Shown: positions 34,299-41,842 of the stretch, piece after piece
Layout: the number at the start of each line of letters is the position of its first letter
Position numbering within the stretch: the first letter of the stretch is position 1
NCBI RefSeq assembly: GCF_013394595.1
Contig: NZ_CP053348.1
Location: forward strand, 1,488,001 to 1,552,000
Direction of reading: 5' to 3'
DNA from: Winogradskyella forsetii
GTDB lineage: Bacteria; Bacteroidota; Bacteroidia; Flavobacteriales; Flavobacteriaceae
DNA length: 64,000 nt
Position numbers and translations under genes: made by a program
Notes under the pieces: generated by a model
Seen by the model: only the letters and a program-made list of their open reading frames with translations
Database searches by the model: none
What the model was told of the DNA's origin: nothing

Positions 34299-35738
34299 AT
34301 GATTTCCAATGCTTCTGCATTCTATTCCTTATTAAAATCTAAGTTTCCATTTGCACCGACATCTAAACAGGATTTAGTGTTAATGCAATTATCACAATTC
34401 ATTTTTGATTCCAATAAAAATTCAATCTATTTATTAAAGGGTTATGCAGGAACCGGAAAAACAAGCATTATTGGTACCATAGTATCAAATTTGTGGCAAG
34501 CCAAAAAAAGTGCCGTTTTATTGGCTCCAACAGGAAGAGCAGCTAAGGTAATTTCAAATTATTCTAAAAAAGAGGCGTTTACCATACATAAAAAAATATA
34601 TTTCCCTAAAAAAGATAAAGGTGGCGGTGTCCGTTTTACAATGCAGCCGAATAAACATCGTAACACGATTTTTATAGTAGATGAAGCCTCAATGATTCCT
34701 GATACACCTTCGGATTCAAAATCATTTGATGGCAGTTCCTTGCTCGACGATTTAATGCAATATGTGTATTCTGGCCATGAGTGTAAATTACTATTAATTG
34801 GGGATAAAGCACAATTGCCACCTGTGAAATCAGATTTAAGTCCAGCGTTAGATGAAAATAAACTCAGCTTAAATTATAACAAAAATGTCATTGGGATTGA
34901 GTTGGATGAAGTCGTCCGGCAAGAACAGGATTCAGGGATTTTGAGTAATGCAACGGAACTTCGGGCTGTTTTAGAATCTAATATTTATGAGAGTTTCAAA
35001 TTTGATTTGAATGGTTTTACTGATAGTGTTCGTTTAATTGATGGTTATGAAATTATGGATGCCATAAACGATGCCTATAGCGCAAATGGTTACGAGGAAA
35101 CAGCGATTATTGTACGAAGTAACAAACGCGCTAATGCTTATAACCAACAGATTAGACAACGCATTCTATTCAATGAAACCGAATTGTCCGCTGGTGATTA
35201 TTTAATGGTAGTTAAGAATAATTATTTCTGGATAAAACCTACAACAGAAGCTGGTTTTATTGCCAATGGCGATATCATCGAGGTGTTGGAGATTTTTAGT
35301 ATCAAAGAATTATACGGATTTAGATTTGCAGAAGTAAATGTAAAAATGGTAGATTATCCCAATATGAAACCTTTTGAAACCGTTTTACTTTTGGATACGA
35401 TTGATGTGGAAAGTGCCTCGCTTAGTTACGAAGAATCGAACCGTTTGTACCAAGAAGTGTCTAAGGATTACGAGGAAGAACCTTCAAAATATAAGCGTTT
35501 TTTAGGGGTTAAGAACAACAAGTTTTTTAATGCCTTACAAGTGAAGTTTTCTTATGCTATTACGTGCCATAAATCCCAAGGTGGCCAATGGAATACTATT
35601 TTTGTAGAGCAACCGTATTTGCCAAATGGAATGGATAGGGATTATATTCGTTGGTTATATACCGCAATTACCAGAGCAAAGGAAAAACTCTATTTAATAG
35701 GGTTTAAGGATGAGATGTTTGTGGAAAAAACTTTATAA
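34299..35738 (+). CDS. RecD-like ATP-dependent DNA helicase (AAA/UvrD_C_2)
   Basis: This 479-residue SF1B helicase has Walker A GYAGTGKTS near the N-terminus, Walker B IFIVDEASMI, a GDKAQLPPV motif III and the C-terminal CHKSQGGQW plus WLYTAITRAKEKL motifs. It resembles stand-alone RecD2-type helicases rather than RecD of a RecBCD complex. I chose the ATG at 34299 over the in-frame TTG at 34278, because TATCTTGC at 34274-34281 looks like a -7 element that would put the transcript start past the TTG. The following gene begins 28 bases later. Confidence 0.9.
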   Translation: MISNASAFYSLLKSKFPFAPTSKQDLVLMQLSQFIFDSNKNSIYLLKGYAGTGKTSIIGTIVSNLWQAKKSAVLLAPTGRAAKVISNYSKKEAFTIHKKIYFPKKDKGGGVRFTMQPNKHRNTIFIVDEASMIPDTPSDSKSFDGSSLLDDLMQYVYSGHECKLLLIGDKAQLPPVKSDLSPALDENKLSLNYNKNVIGIELDEVVRQEQDSGILSNATELRAVLESNIYESFKFDLNGFTDSVRLIDGYEIMDAINDAYSANGYEETAIIVRSNKRANAYNQQIRQRILFNETELSAGDYLMVVKNNYFWIKPTTEAGFIANGDIIEVLEIFSIKELYGFRFAEVNVKMVDYPNMKPFETVLLLDTIDVESASLSYEESNRLYQEVSKDYEEEPSKYKRFLGVKNNKFFNALQVKFSYAITCHKSQGGQWNTIFVEQPYLPNGMDRDYIRWLYTAITRAKEKLYLIGFKDEMFVEKTL

Positions 35739-35766
35739 CTAACATTTTTATAATAAGTTCATTAAG

Positions 35767-36414
35767 ATGAAGGTTGCTAAAAAAATTTTAAAGTATTTTT
35801 TTTATGTATTACTTATTCCCATTACGTACTTGGTCGCTTCGTTTATTTTGACTTATATAACCATTGATAGAAAGGATAGTCATCTAGTTTTTGATAAATC
35901 CATATATTTAACTACTAATGGCGTTCATCTTGATATTATAATTCCAAAAAAAAATATGGATAGCTTATTAGTTTCGGGTATAAAACATATTGAATCTGCT
36001 AATTATCTAGCATTTGGTTGGGGAGATGAAAACTTTTACCTTAATACCCCAACTTGGGGCGACTTAACGTTTAGCAATGGATTTAGAGCGGCATTTTTAA
36101 ATAGTACCACATTAATGCATGTGACGAGGTACGAACAAAAACGATTAGATTGGTTAGAAATAAAGATAAATGCATTTGAATTAGAAAAAATGAATTCATA
36201 TTTGAGACATACATTTCAAACCAATAAAGACGGAGAAAAAATAATACTTAAAAATAAGGGGTATACTTCTAAAGACGATTTTTACAAGGCAAAGGGAAGT
36301 TATTCTTGTTTTAAAACTTGTAATAGTTGGGTAAATACAGGGTTTAAGAAAAGTGGGTTGAAATCTTGCTTATGGACACCTTTCGACTTTGGTTTAATTA
36401 ATAAATATGAATAA
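35767..36414 (+). CDS. TIGR02117/DUF2459 family protein
   Basis: This 215-residue protein has one N-terminal membrane anchor (about residues 8-30) and a periplasmic domain. The pattern TTNGVHLDIIIP, FGWGDENFYLNTPTW, the Ser-Cys-Phe-Lys-Thr-Cys-Asn-Ser-Trp segment and a final WTPFDFGL match TIGR02117 (DUF2459), a family with a Cys-His-like layout reminiscent of NlpC/P60 or amidase-like enzymes. Its activity is unknown. It lies 28 bases after the RecD-like helicase gene. Confidence 0.8.
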   Translation: MKVAKKILKYFFYVLLIPITYLVASFILTYITIDRKDSHLVFDKSIYLTTNGVHLDIIIPKKNMDSLLVSGIKHIESANYLAFGWGDENFYLNTPTWGDLTFSNGFRAAFLNSTTLMHVTRYEQKRLDWLEIKINAFELEKMNSYLRHTFQTNKDGEKIILKNKGYTSKDDFYKAKGSYSCFKTCNSWVNTGFKKSGLKSCLWTPFDFGLINKYE

Positions 36415-36495
36415 AAAGTAACGTTCATTGATAAGACTAAATACAGATAAGCCATAATGACGAATGAATAGATATAATAATACATTGGAATTACT

Positions 36496-37065
36496 ATGGA
36501 GACCATTTTAAGCATATTTCTAGGCATCGGACTTTCAGCTTCTGTAGGGTTTAGGGTTTTCTTACCATTATTCGCTTTGAGTTTAGCGGCTTATTTTGGC
36601 GTTTGGGAACTTAACGAATCTTGGTTATGGATTGGCAGCACAACTGCGGTAATAACTTTGGGTATTGCAACCGTTGTGGAAATTGTAGCTTATTATATTC
36701 CTATTGTGGACAATGCTCTAGATACCATCGCCATTCCGCTCGCAACCATTGCAGGAACAGCAGTTATGGTATCGACGGTCGCTGATCTAAGTCCAGTTAT
36801 CACTTGGGCTTTGGCCATTATTGCGGGAGGTGGAACTGCTGCAGCTGTGAAAAGTTCGGCGAGTGCAACGCGTTTAGGCTCTACGGTTTCAACCGCTGGA
36901 TTAGGTAACCCAGTTGTGTCAACTGTAGAGACAGGTACATCAATCGTCATGTCTATTGTCTCCATATTTTTACCAATATTGGCGGTTGTTTTGGTGTTAT
37001 TCCTTTTGTATATGATTTACAAACTCTATAAAAAGTTACGACGAAATCGACCGAAATCATCTTAA
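36496..37065 (+). CDS. DUF4126 family membrane protein
   Basis: This 189-residue hydrophobic protein has about four membrane segments, a Gly/Ala/Ser-rich central region (GTAAAVKSSASATR) and a basic C-terminal tail. The opening IFLGIGLSASVGFRVFLPLF is typical of DUF4126. The function is unknown. It is followed after 60 bases by kdsB, whose region has a -7-like TATTTTTG at 37071-37078. Confidence 0.85.
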   Translation: METILSIFLGIGLSASVGFRVFLPLFALSLAAYFGVWELNESWLWIGSTTAVITLGIATVVEIVAYYIPIVDNALDTIAIPLATIAGTAVMVSTVADLSPVITWALAIIAGGGTAAAVKSSASATRLGSTVSTAGLGNPVVSTVETGTSIVMSIVSIFLPILAVVLVLFLLYMIYKLYKKLRRNRPKSS

Positions 37066-37125
37066 AACCTTATTTTTGAAATTGAACGCATTTCAAATTT
37101 TGATTTCATTATATAAATCACCTAA

Positions 37126-37854
37126 ATGAAAATTATATCCATGATTCCCGCACGTTATAGTGCATCAAGATTTCCCGGAAAATTGATGCAAGATTTAGCA
37201 GGGAAATCAGTCATTCTAAGAACTTATGAAGCTACAGTTGCCACTAATTTGTTTAGTGAAGTTTATGTGGTAACTGATAGTGCTATAATTTATGATGAAA
37301 TTGTAAATAGTGGAGGAAAAGCCATTATGAGTATTAAGGAGCATGAATCTGGAAGCGATAGAATTGCAGAAGCAGTTGCGAATGTCGATTGTGATATTGT
37401 AATTAATGTGCAAGGTGATGAACCATTTACAGAGCGTGAAAGTTTGGCAAAAGTGATTAATGTTTTTAAAGATGATAAAGACAAGGAAATTGATTTGGCT
37501 TCTTTAATGGTTGAAATTGAGGATTGGGAAGAAATCAACAATCCGAATACCGTAAAAGTGATTGTGGATCAACAGAATTTTGCCTTGTATTTTTCCCGAA
37601 ATGCGATTCCATTTCCAAGGGATAGAAATGTAGGCGCCCGTTATTTTAAACACAAAGGAATTTATGCCTTTAGAAAACAAGCGCTGTTGGACTTTACAGT
37701 GTTACCAATGCAATTCTTGGAAGCTTCGGAAAAAATTGAATGCATCAGATATTTAGAATATGGGAAGCGGATTAAAATGGTAGAAACCACAATACAAGGG
37801 GTAGAAATTGACACACCAGAAGATTTGGAACGTGCAAAACGTTTGTGGAAATAA
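37126..37854 (+). CDS. kdsB: 3-deoxy-manno-octulosonate cytidylyltransferase
   Basis: This 242-residue enzyme activates Kdo (or 8-amino-Kdo) with CTP to give CMP-Kdo for lipopolysaccharide inner-core synthesis. The nucleotide-binding N-terminus [21 protein letters not shown] and the later HKGIYAFRK and [10 protein letters not shown] segments are typical of KdsB. A KdnB-like dehydrogenase lies 1.5 kb downstream, which raises the possibility that the natural substrate is the 8-amino sugar, as described for Shewanella. The start ATG is clear. Confidence 0.94.
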   Translation: MKIISMIPARYSASRFPGKLMQDLAGKSVILRTYEATVATNLFSEVYVVTDSAIIYDEIVNSGGKAIMSIKEHESGSDRIAEAVANVDCDIVINVQGDEPFTERESLAKVINVFKDDKDKEIDLASLMVEIEDWEEINNPNTVKVIVDQQNFALYFSRNAIPFPRDRNVGARYFKHKGIYAFRKQALLDFTVLPMQFLEASEKIECIRYLEYGKRIKMVETTIQGVEIDTPEDLERAKRLWK

Positions 37855-37966
37855 CAACAATATAAACTTGAAGACAGCTCGCCGGTTATCCATACAATTG
37901 ATTTTTCAATAAAAAGTTTGAAATACTGGATAATGCGAAATTGTCCTTTTTGACAAAATAATCGAA

Positions 37967-38671
37967 TTGAATAAAACATACGAAAACATAAAAGTAATAG
38001 GCTTCGATGCGGACGATACGCTTTGGGTCAACGAAACCTATTTCAGGGAAGCCGAGGAAGAAGCTGGTCGATTACTATCGCTTTATGAAACACCGAATAA
38101 AATAGATCAGGAGCTCTTTAAAATGGAAATTAAAAACCTTCCAACCTATGGTTATGGAGTCAAAGGTTTTATTTTATCTATGGTTGAACTGGCTTTAGAA
38201 TTATCTAATGGTAAAGTACCCAACGATGTGATTGCTCAAATGCTAAAAATAGGCAAAGACATGATCAACAAACCGATTGAGTTGTTGGATGGTGTAGAGG
38301 AGGTGCTTAAAGTATTGTCTAAGGATTATAGATTGATTGTAGCTACCAAAGGTGATTTACTGGACCAAGAACGAAAATTGGAAAAATCTGGACTGTTAAA
38401 ATATTTTCATCATATCGAAGTGTTAAGTGAAAAACACGATACTAATTATAAACAATTATTAAAACGATTAGATATTGAACCAGAGGCTTTCTTAATGGTT
38501 GGAAACTCCTTGAAATCTGATATTTTACCATTAGTTGAAATTGGTTCAGAAGCCATACATGTTCCATTTCATACCACATGGCAACATGAAACCGTGACCA
38601 AAAAAGAAGCTAATGGAACTAACTATGCCACGGTAACGAGTTTAACTGAAATTTTAGATTTTTTTAAATAG
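37967..38671 (+). CDS. HAD-like hydrolase
   Basis: This 234-residue HAD phosphatase-type protein has motif I FDADDTLW with the nucleophile Asp, a helical cap, motif II as VATKGD, and a late GNSLKSDILP motif IV. It resembles the YjjG/PSP-like house-cleaning phosphatases, with no substrate evident. The start is TTG at 37967: an in-frame stop at 37931 leaves no ATG. It ends six bases before the CAT-like gene. Confidence 0.85.
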   Translation: MNKTYENIKVIGFDADDTLWVNETYFREAEEEAGRLLSLYETPNKIDQELFKMEIKNLPTYGYGVKGFILSMVELALELSNGKVPNDVIAQMLKIGKDMINKPIELLDGVEEVLKVLSKDYRLIVATKGDLLDQERKLEKSGLLKYFHHIEVLSEKHDTNYKQLLKRLDIEPEAFLMVGNSLKSDILPLVEIGSEAIHVPFHTTWQHETVTKKEANGTNYATVTSLTEILDFFK

Positions 38672-38676
38672 AAATT

Positions 38677-39297
38677 TTGAAAATTCTCGATAAACATACA
38701 TGGAATAGACGGTCTCATTTTGAGTTTTTTAACACCTTCGTCGATCCTTATTTTGGAGTTACCTTCTCCGTAGATGTGACGAAAGCTTATGAGTTCTCAC
38801 AAGAAAATAAAGTCTCGTTTTTTGTAAACTATTTGCACGCCACAATGAAAGCGATCAATGAAGTCGAAAATTTGAAGTATAGAATAAACGACGCTAATGA
38901 AGTTGTTGTTTTCGATACCATACATGCATCGCCAACGATCCTTCGTGCTAATAAAACATTTGGATTTACGTTTGTGAATTATGATGCCGATATTTTTAAG
39001 TTTCAGACTAATTTTTTAAATGAAAAAGAACGCGTGTTGAATTCCAATGAATTGTTTCCACCCGTGAATACAGTGGATTGTTTACATTGTTCAACATTAC
39101 CGTGGATTAATTTTACGGGACATAAGGAACCATTTAAGGGTGATAAAGATTCGATACCTAAATTGGCGTTTAGTAAAATGGAAAAAATAGGATCAAAAAG
39201 AGAAATGCAAATTGCTATTAGTGTCAATCATGCGTTGGTAGATGGCTACCATGTTGGGCTTTTCAATGAAAAATTACAATTTCATTTAAATAAGTAG
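38677..39297 (+). CDS. Chloramphenicol acetyltransferase-like protein
   Basis: This 206-residue protein of the CAT fold starts WNRRSHFEFF, has the STLPWINFTG segment and the active-site stretch VNHALVDGYHVG, in which His185 and Asp189 correspond to the catalytic His195 and structural Asp199 of classical CAT. The preceding His of the usual His-His pair is Asn. Such chromosomal CAT homologues are common in Bacteroidota and may acetylate another acceptor. Resistance should not be assumed. The start is TTG (an in-frame TAA lies at 38665 with no ATG). It is five bases after the HAD gene. Confidence 0.85.
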   Translation: MKILDKHTWNRRSHFEFFNTFVDPYFGVTFSVDVTKAYEFSQENKVSFFVNYLHATMKAINEVENLKYRINDANEVVVFDTIHASPTILRANKTFGFTFVNYDADIFKFQTNFLNEKERVLNSNELFPPVNTVDCLHCSTLPWINFTGHKEPFKGDKDSIPKLAFSKMEKIGSKREMQIAISVNHALVDGYHVGLFNEKLQFHLNK

Positions 39298-39341
39298 TAA
39301 TTATAAACTAAGTTGTTATTTTTGTTAAAGATATAAAGTAA

Positions 39342-40424
39342 ATGATATACAAAAATTATCCAATGGTGTCCCGAGTTATTTTTGGACGTGGAAGTTTCAA
39401 TCAGCTCGATGAAATTCTCACTTCAAAGCGCAAAGGGCGTAATGCACCATTTATTTTTTATGTGGATGATGTCTTTAAGGGCAATCATTGGTTAACTTCA
39501 CGAATTACATTATCCTATAAGGATAAAATTATTTATGTGCCAACGGTTGAAGAACCGAGAACAGAACAAATAGACCAGTTAGTTGAAGATATTATTTTAG
39601 AATATAGTGAACTACCTTCTGGTATTATTGGTATTGGTGGAGGAATTGTTTTGGACGTCGCTAAAGCGGTGTCTTTGATGCTTACCAATAAAGGAGAATC
39701 TAAAGATTACCAAGGTTGGGATTTAATTAAGCATCCTGCGATTTACCATGTTGGTATTCCCACACTTTCAGGAACGGGAGCTGAAGTATCCCGAACTACA
39801 ATTCTAACAGGTCCGGTTCGGAAACTTGGAATTAATAGTGATTACACCCCTTTTGATCAAGTGATTTTAGATCCGGAACTAACTAAAGATGTGCCAAAAG
39901 AACAATGGTTTTACACAGGCATGGATTGTTTTGTGCATTGTGTGGAATCACTAAATGGGACTTATTTAAATGCTTTTAGCCAAAGTTATGGGGAAAAGGC
40001 CTTTCAACTTTGTAAAGAAATCTTCTTGGAAGATGTACTCACTACAGAAGAAGCTCAAGATAAATTAATGATGGCATCTTGGCATGGCGGTATGAGTATT
40101 GCTTACTCTCAGGTTGGCGTAGCACATGCTATGAGTTATGGTTTGGGCTATCTTTTAGGAATCAAACATGGTATCGGGAACTGTATCGTTTTTGATCATT
40201 TAGAAGACTATTATCCAGAAGGTGTTGCTATTTTTAAACAGATGAAAGCCAAACATAATATCGAATTACCTCAAGGTATTTGTGCTGATTTAGAAGAAGA
40301 TCAATTCGATAAAATGATTGATGTTGCTTTGAGTTTAGAACCACTTTGGGAAAATGCCATTGGTAAAAACTGGAAAACCATCATGACTAGGGAAAAACTT
40401 CTAGAGCTTTACAAAAAAATGTAA
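39342..40424 (+). CDS. Iron-containing alcohol dehydrogenase, KdnB-like (Kdo 8-oxidase)
   Basis: This 360-residue group III dehydrogenase has an NAD-binding GIGGGIVLDVAKA segment (97-108), a TLSGTGAEVS segment and the metal ligands Asp195, His199, His262 and His276 in the expected spacing. Overall it most resembles KdnB, which oxidises C8 of Kdo in the pathway to 8-amino-3,8-dideoxy-Kdo in Shewanella. kdsB lies just upstream in the same direction, which supports this. The partner aminotransferase KdnA is not in the window. A plain alcohol dehydrogenase of unknown substrate is the alternative. A -7-like TATTTTTG is at 39317-39324 without a clear -33. Confidence 0.8.
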   Translation: MIYKNYPMVSRVIFGRGSFNQLDEILTSKRKGRNAPFIFYVDDVFKGNHWLTSRITLSYKDKIIYVPTVEEPRTEQIDQLVEDIILEYSELPSGIIGIGGGIVLDVAKAVSLMLTNKGESKDYQGWDLIKHPAIYHVGIPTLSGTGAEVSRTTILTGPVRKLGINSDYTPFDQVILDPELTKDVPKEQWFYTGMDCFVHCVESLNGTYLNAFSQSYGEKAFQLCKEIFLEDVLTTEEAQDKLMMASWHGGMSIAYSQVGVAHAMSYGLGYLLGIKHGIGNCIVFDHLEDYYPEGVAIFKQMKAKHNIELPQGICADLEEDQFDKMIDVALSLEPLWENAIGKNWKTIMTREKLLELYKKM

Positions 40425-40539
40425 TTTCGATTTATAAAATAAGCGTATTCAATAAGTTCATTTTAACAGATGTTGAATGTCAAAAAGAGCGACTTAATAC
40501 TTTAAAAGTCATTCAAGATTAATAATCCCATAGTACTAG

Positions 40540-41088
40540 ATGCGCTGGTTAGCTAAATTCATATATTTTAGAGTATTGGGATGGAAAGTCGTAGGTAACA
40601 CCAATTTTTCAAAAGACACCATTAAGAAAGCTGTGATTATAGCAGCACCACATACCAGTTGGAGTGATTTCTACATCTCGTTGTTACTCAGACGCGTTGT
40701 TGATTTGAAAACTAACTTTGTTGGAAAAAAAGAACTCTTTACTTGGCCTTTTGGTTATTATTTTAGAGCTGTAGGAGGAAAGGCTTTAGACAGAACACCT
40801 GGTCAAAATAAAGTAGAAACCATTGCTAAATTATTTGAAGGTGAACACGAATTCAGATTGGCACTATCACCAGAAGGCACCAGAAAAAAAGTAGAAAACT
40901 GGAAAACGGGATTCTATTATATCGCAAAAAAAGCCAAGGTTCCAATTATAATGTACACCTTCGATTTTAAAAATAAACAGAATAAAGTATCTGAACCATT
41001 TTATACTACAGATGATATGGAAGCTGATTTTGAATTCATGAAATCATTTTATAAAGGTGTAGAAGGTAAGGTAAAAGCCTACAGTTAG
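40540..41088 (+). CDS. PlsC-like 1-acylglycerol-3-phosphate O-acyltransferase family protein
   Basis: This 182-residue acyltransferase has the HX4D motif as HTSWSD (His38, Asp43) and the acyl-acceptor motif PEGTRKK (Glu112-Arg115). The short length and lack of a long N-terminal helix fit the small glycerol acyltransferase group of Bacteroidota, probably acting on lysophospholipid or a lipid precursor at the inner membrane. It lies 115 bases after the KdnB-like gene and may be part of the same lipid/LPS-oriented run. Confidence 0.88.
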   Translation: MRWLAKFIYFRVLGWKVVGNTNFSKDTIKKAVIIAAPHTSWSDFYISLLLRRVVDLKTNFVGKKELFTWPFGYYFRAVGGKALDRTPGQNKVETIAKLFEGEHEFRLALSPEGTRKKVENWKTGFYYIAKKAKVPIIMYTFDFKNKQNKVSEPFYTTDDMEADFEFMKSFYKGVEGKVKAYS

Positions 41089-41108
41089 AATTTATGATAA
41101 ATTAAATT

Positions 41109-41125
41109 TTGGCACGAGATTTGAA
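41109..41125 (+). promoter_or_regulatory. Candidate sigma54 (-24/-12) promoter
   Basis: TTGGCACGAGATTTGAA has a perfect -24 half (TTGGCACG) and, after a 4-base spacer, a -12 half TTGAA instead of TTGCA/T. GG to GA spacing is 10 bases, as required. It lies between the PlsC-like gene and a terminator at 41188-41222. The non-consensus -12 G-A makes this a candidate only. Confidence 0.5.
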
Positions 41126-41137
41126 GTATAAATAACA

Positions 41138-41222
41138 CAATGAAACATAAAGTAAACGTAAGTCCCTAAAAAGAAACATTGTCCCTGAAAAAGCTGTCTA
41201 ATTAACTAGATAGCTTTTTTTT
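41138..41222 (+). ncRNA. Candidate small RNA or minigene transcript, about 85 nt
   Basis: From the expected start after the sigma54-type promoter (41109-41125) to the terminator at 41188-41222 is about 85 bases. It contains a 9-codon reading frame (41140-41169, Met-Lys-His-Lys-Val-Asn-Val-Ser-Pro) and two copies of GTCCCT followed by A-rich sequence (41161 and 41181). I cannot tell whether it is a regulatory RNA or a coding leader. The transcript itself is an inference from promoter plus terminator. Confidence 0.35.
41188..41222 (+). terminator. Terminator of the candidate small transcript, shared with the NTF2-like gene
   Basis: AAAAAGCTGTCTA (41188-41200) pairs with TAGATAGCTTTTT (41207-41219) with one G-U pair around an ATTAAC loop and runs into T residues. 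The stop codon of the minus-strand NTF2-like gene (41202-41204) lies in the loop, so it may terminate that gene too. Confidence 0.8.
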
Positions 41223-41678
41223 ATTCATGAATTTATCTAAAAGCCCATTCGTCTGACGCTGAAGTTTATTTTTAAAGAATGTCATGCCACCAAAGAAAAT
41301 CCCCTTTATTCCCATAGCTTGTTTTGCCCATTTATGCAAGTCAAATTCGTCAGTATGCTTAATGATCAAGCCATCTTTAAACTCAAATGAAGCCTTAATG
41401 ACGTTATGGACTTTTCGACCTGTTTTGCTAAAGGTATAAAAAGCTTCCCAATGTGCAGACCCAGTTTCGGCATTGGCTTTCACGTTTGAAAATTCAACTT
41501 TAAAATCTTTGCCTTTTTGGGATTCGCATAGCATGGACCACATGGCTTTGGCGCGTTCGCCTTTTAATGTTCCAAAGGCAGGATCTTTAAAAACCACATC
41601 ATCATGGTAACAAGCTAGCATGGATTTATCGTCACAGTTATTTAAGGAAGCGTAGAATTTTTCTATGAGTTTTTCCAT
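41202..41678 (-). CDS. NTF2-like (SnoaL/nuclear transport factor 2) family protein
   Basis: This 158-residue small alpha+beta protein has the NTF2-like pattern: FYASLNNCDDKSMLACYHDDVVFKDPAFG at the start, a WEAFYTFSKTGRKVHNVI strand pair and a DEFDLHKWAKQ helix. This fold forms a conical pocket used by enzymes or for ligand binding. The ligand is unknown. It is monocistronic, and its stop codon lies in the loop of the hairpin at 41188-41222. Confidence 0.85.
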   Translation of the reverse strand: MEKLIEKFYASLNNCDDKSMLACYHDDVVFKDPAFGTLKGERAKAMWSMLCESQKGKDFKVEFSNVKANAETGSAHWEAFYTFSKTGRKVHNVIKASFEFKDGLIIKHTDEFDLHKWAKQAMGIKGIFFGGMTFFKNKLQRQTNGLLDKFMNKKKLSS

Positions 41679-41684
41679 AATTTT

Positions 41685-41705
41685 AAATGATATAAAACCT
41701 TTACT
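41685..41705 (-). repeat. 21-base intergenic repeat, copy 2
   Basis: These bases are identical over 21 positions to 14873-14893. This copy lies directly upstream of the minus-strand NTF2-like gene. The sequence continues differently on both sides, so the shared unit is short. Confidence 0.6.
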
Positions 41706-41778
41706 ATTAAAATTACGTAAGTATAATGCTATTAATCTACATTCTGTATATGGAATGGGATTAAATTGCTATGAAAGT

Positions 41779-41810
41779 GAAAAGATCATCTTTAATTAGG
41801 TGGTCTTTTC
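41779..41810 (+). terminator. Hairpin in the gap before the DUF1624-like gene end
   Basis: GAAAAGATCATC (41779-41790) pairs with GGTGGTCTTTTC (41799-41810), 12 bp with two G-U pairs, followed by TTGTTTT on the plus strand. It lies 32 bases past the stop of the minus-strand acyltransferase gene and 100 bases from the start of the NTF2-like gene. Which transcript it ends is unclear, since the T tract favours the plus strand. Confidence 0.6.
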
Positions 41811-41842
41811 TTGTTTTAAAAATGCACCAATGTGCCATAATA

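Noticed and set aside
37071..37078. TATTTTTG -7 element before kdsB, with similar ones at 39317-39324 and 43651-43658
   Set aside because: Each matches TAnnTTTG, but no TTG lies 19-21 bases upstream. Not listed as promoters on that evidence alone, though they may be used.
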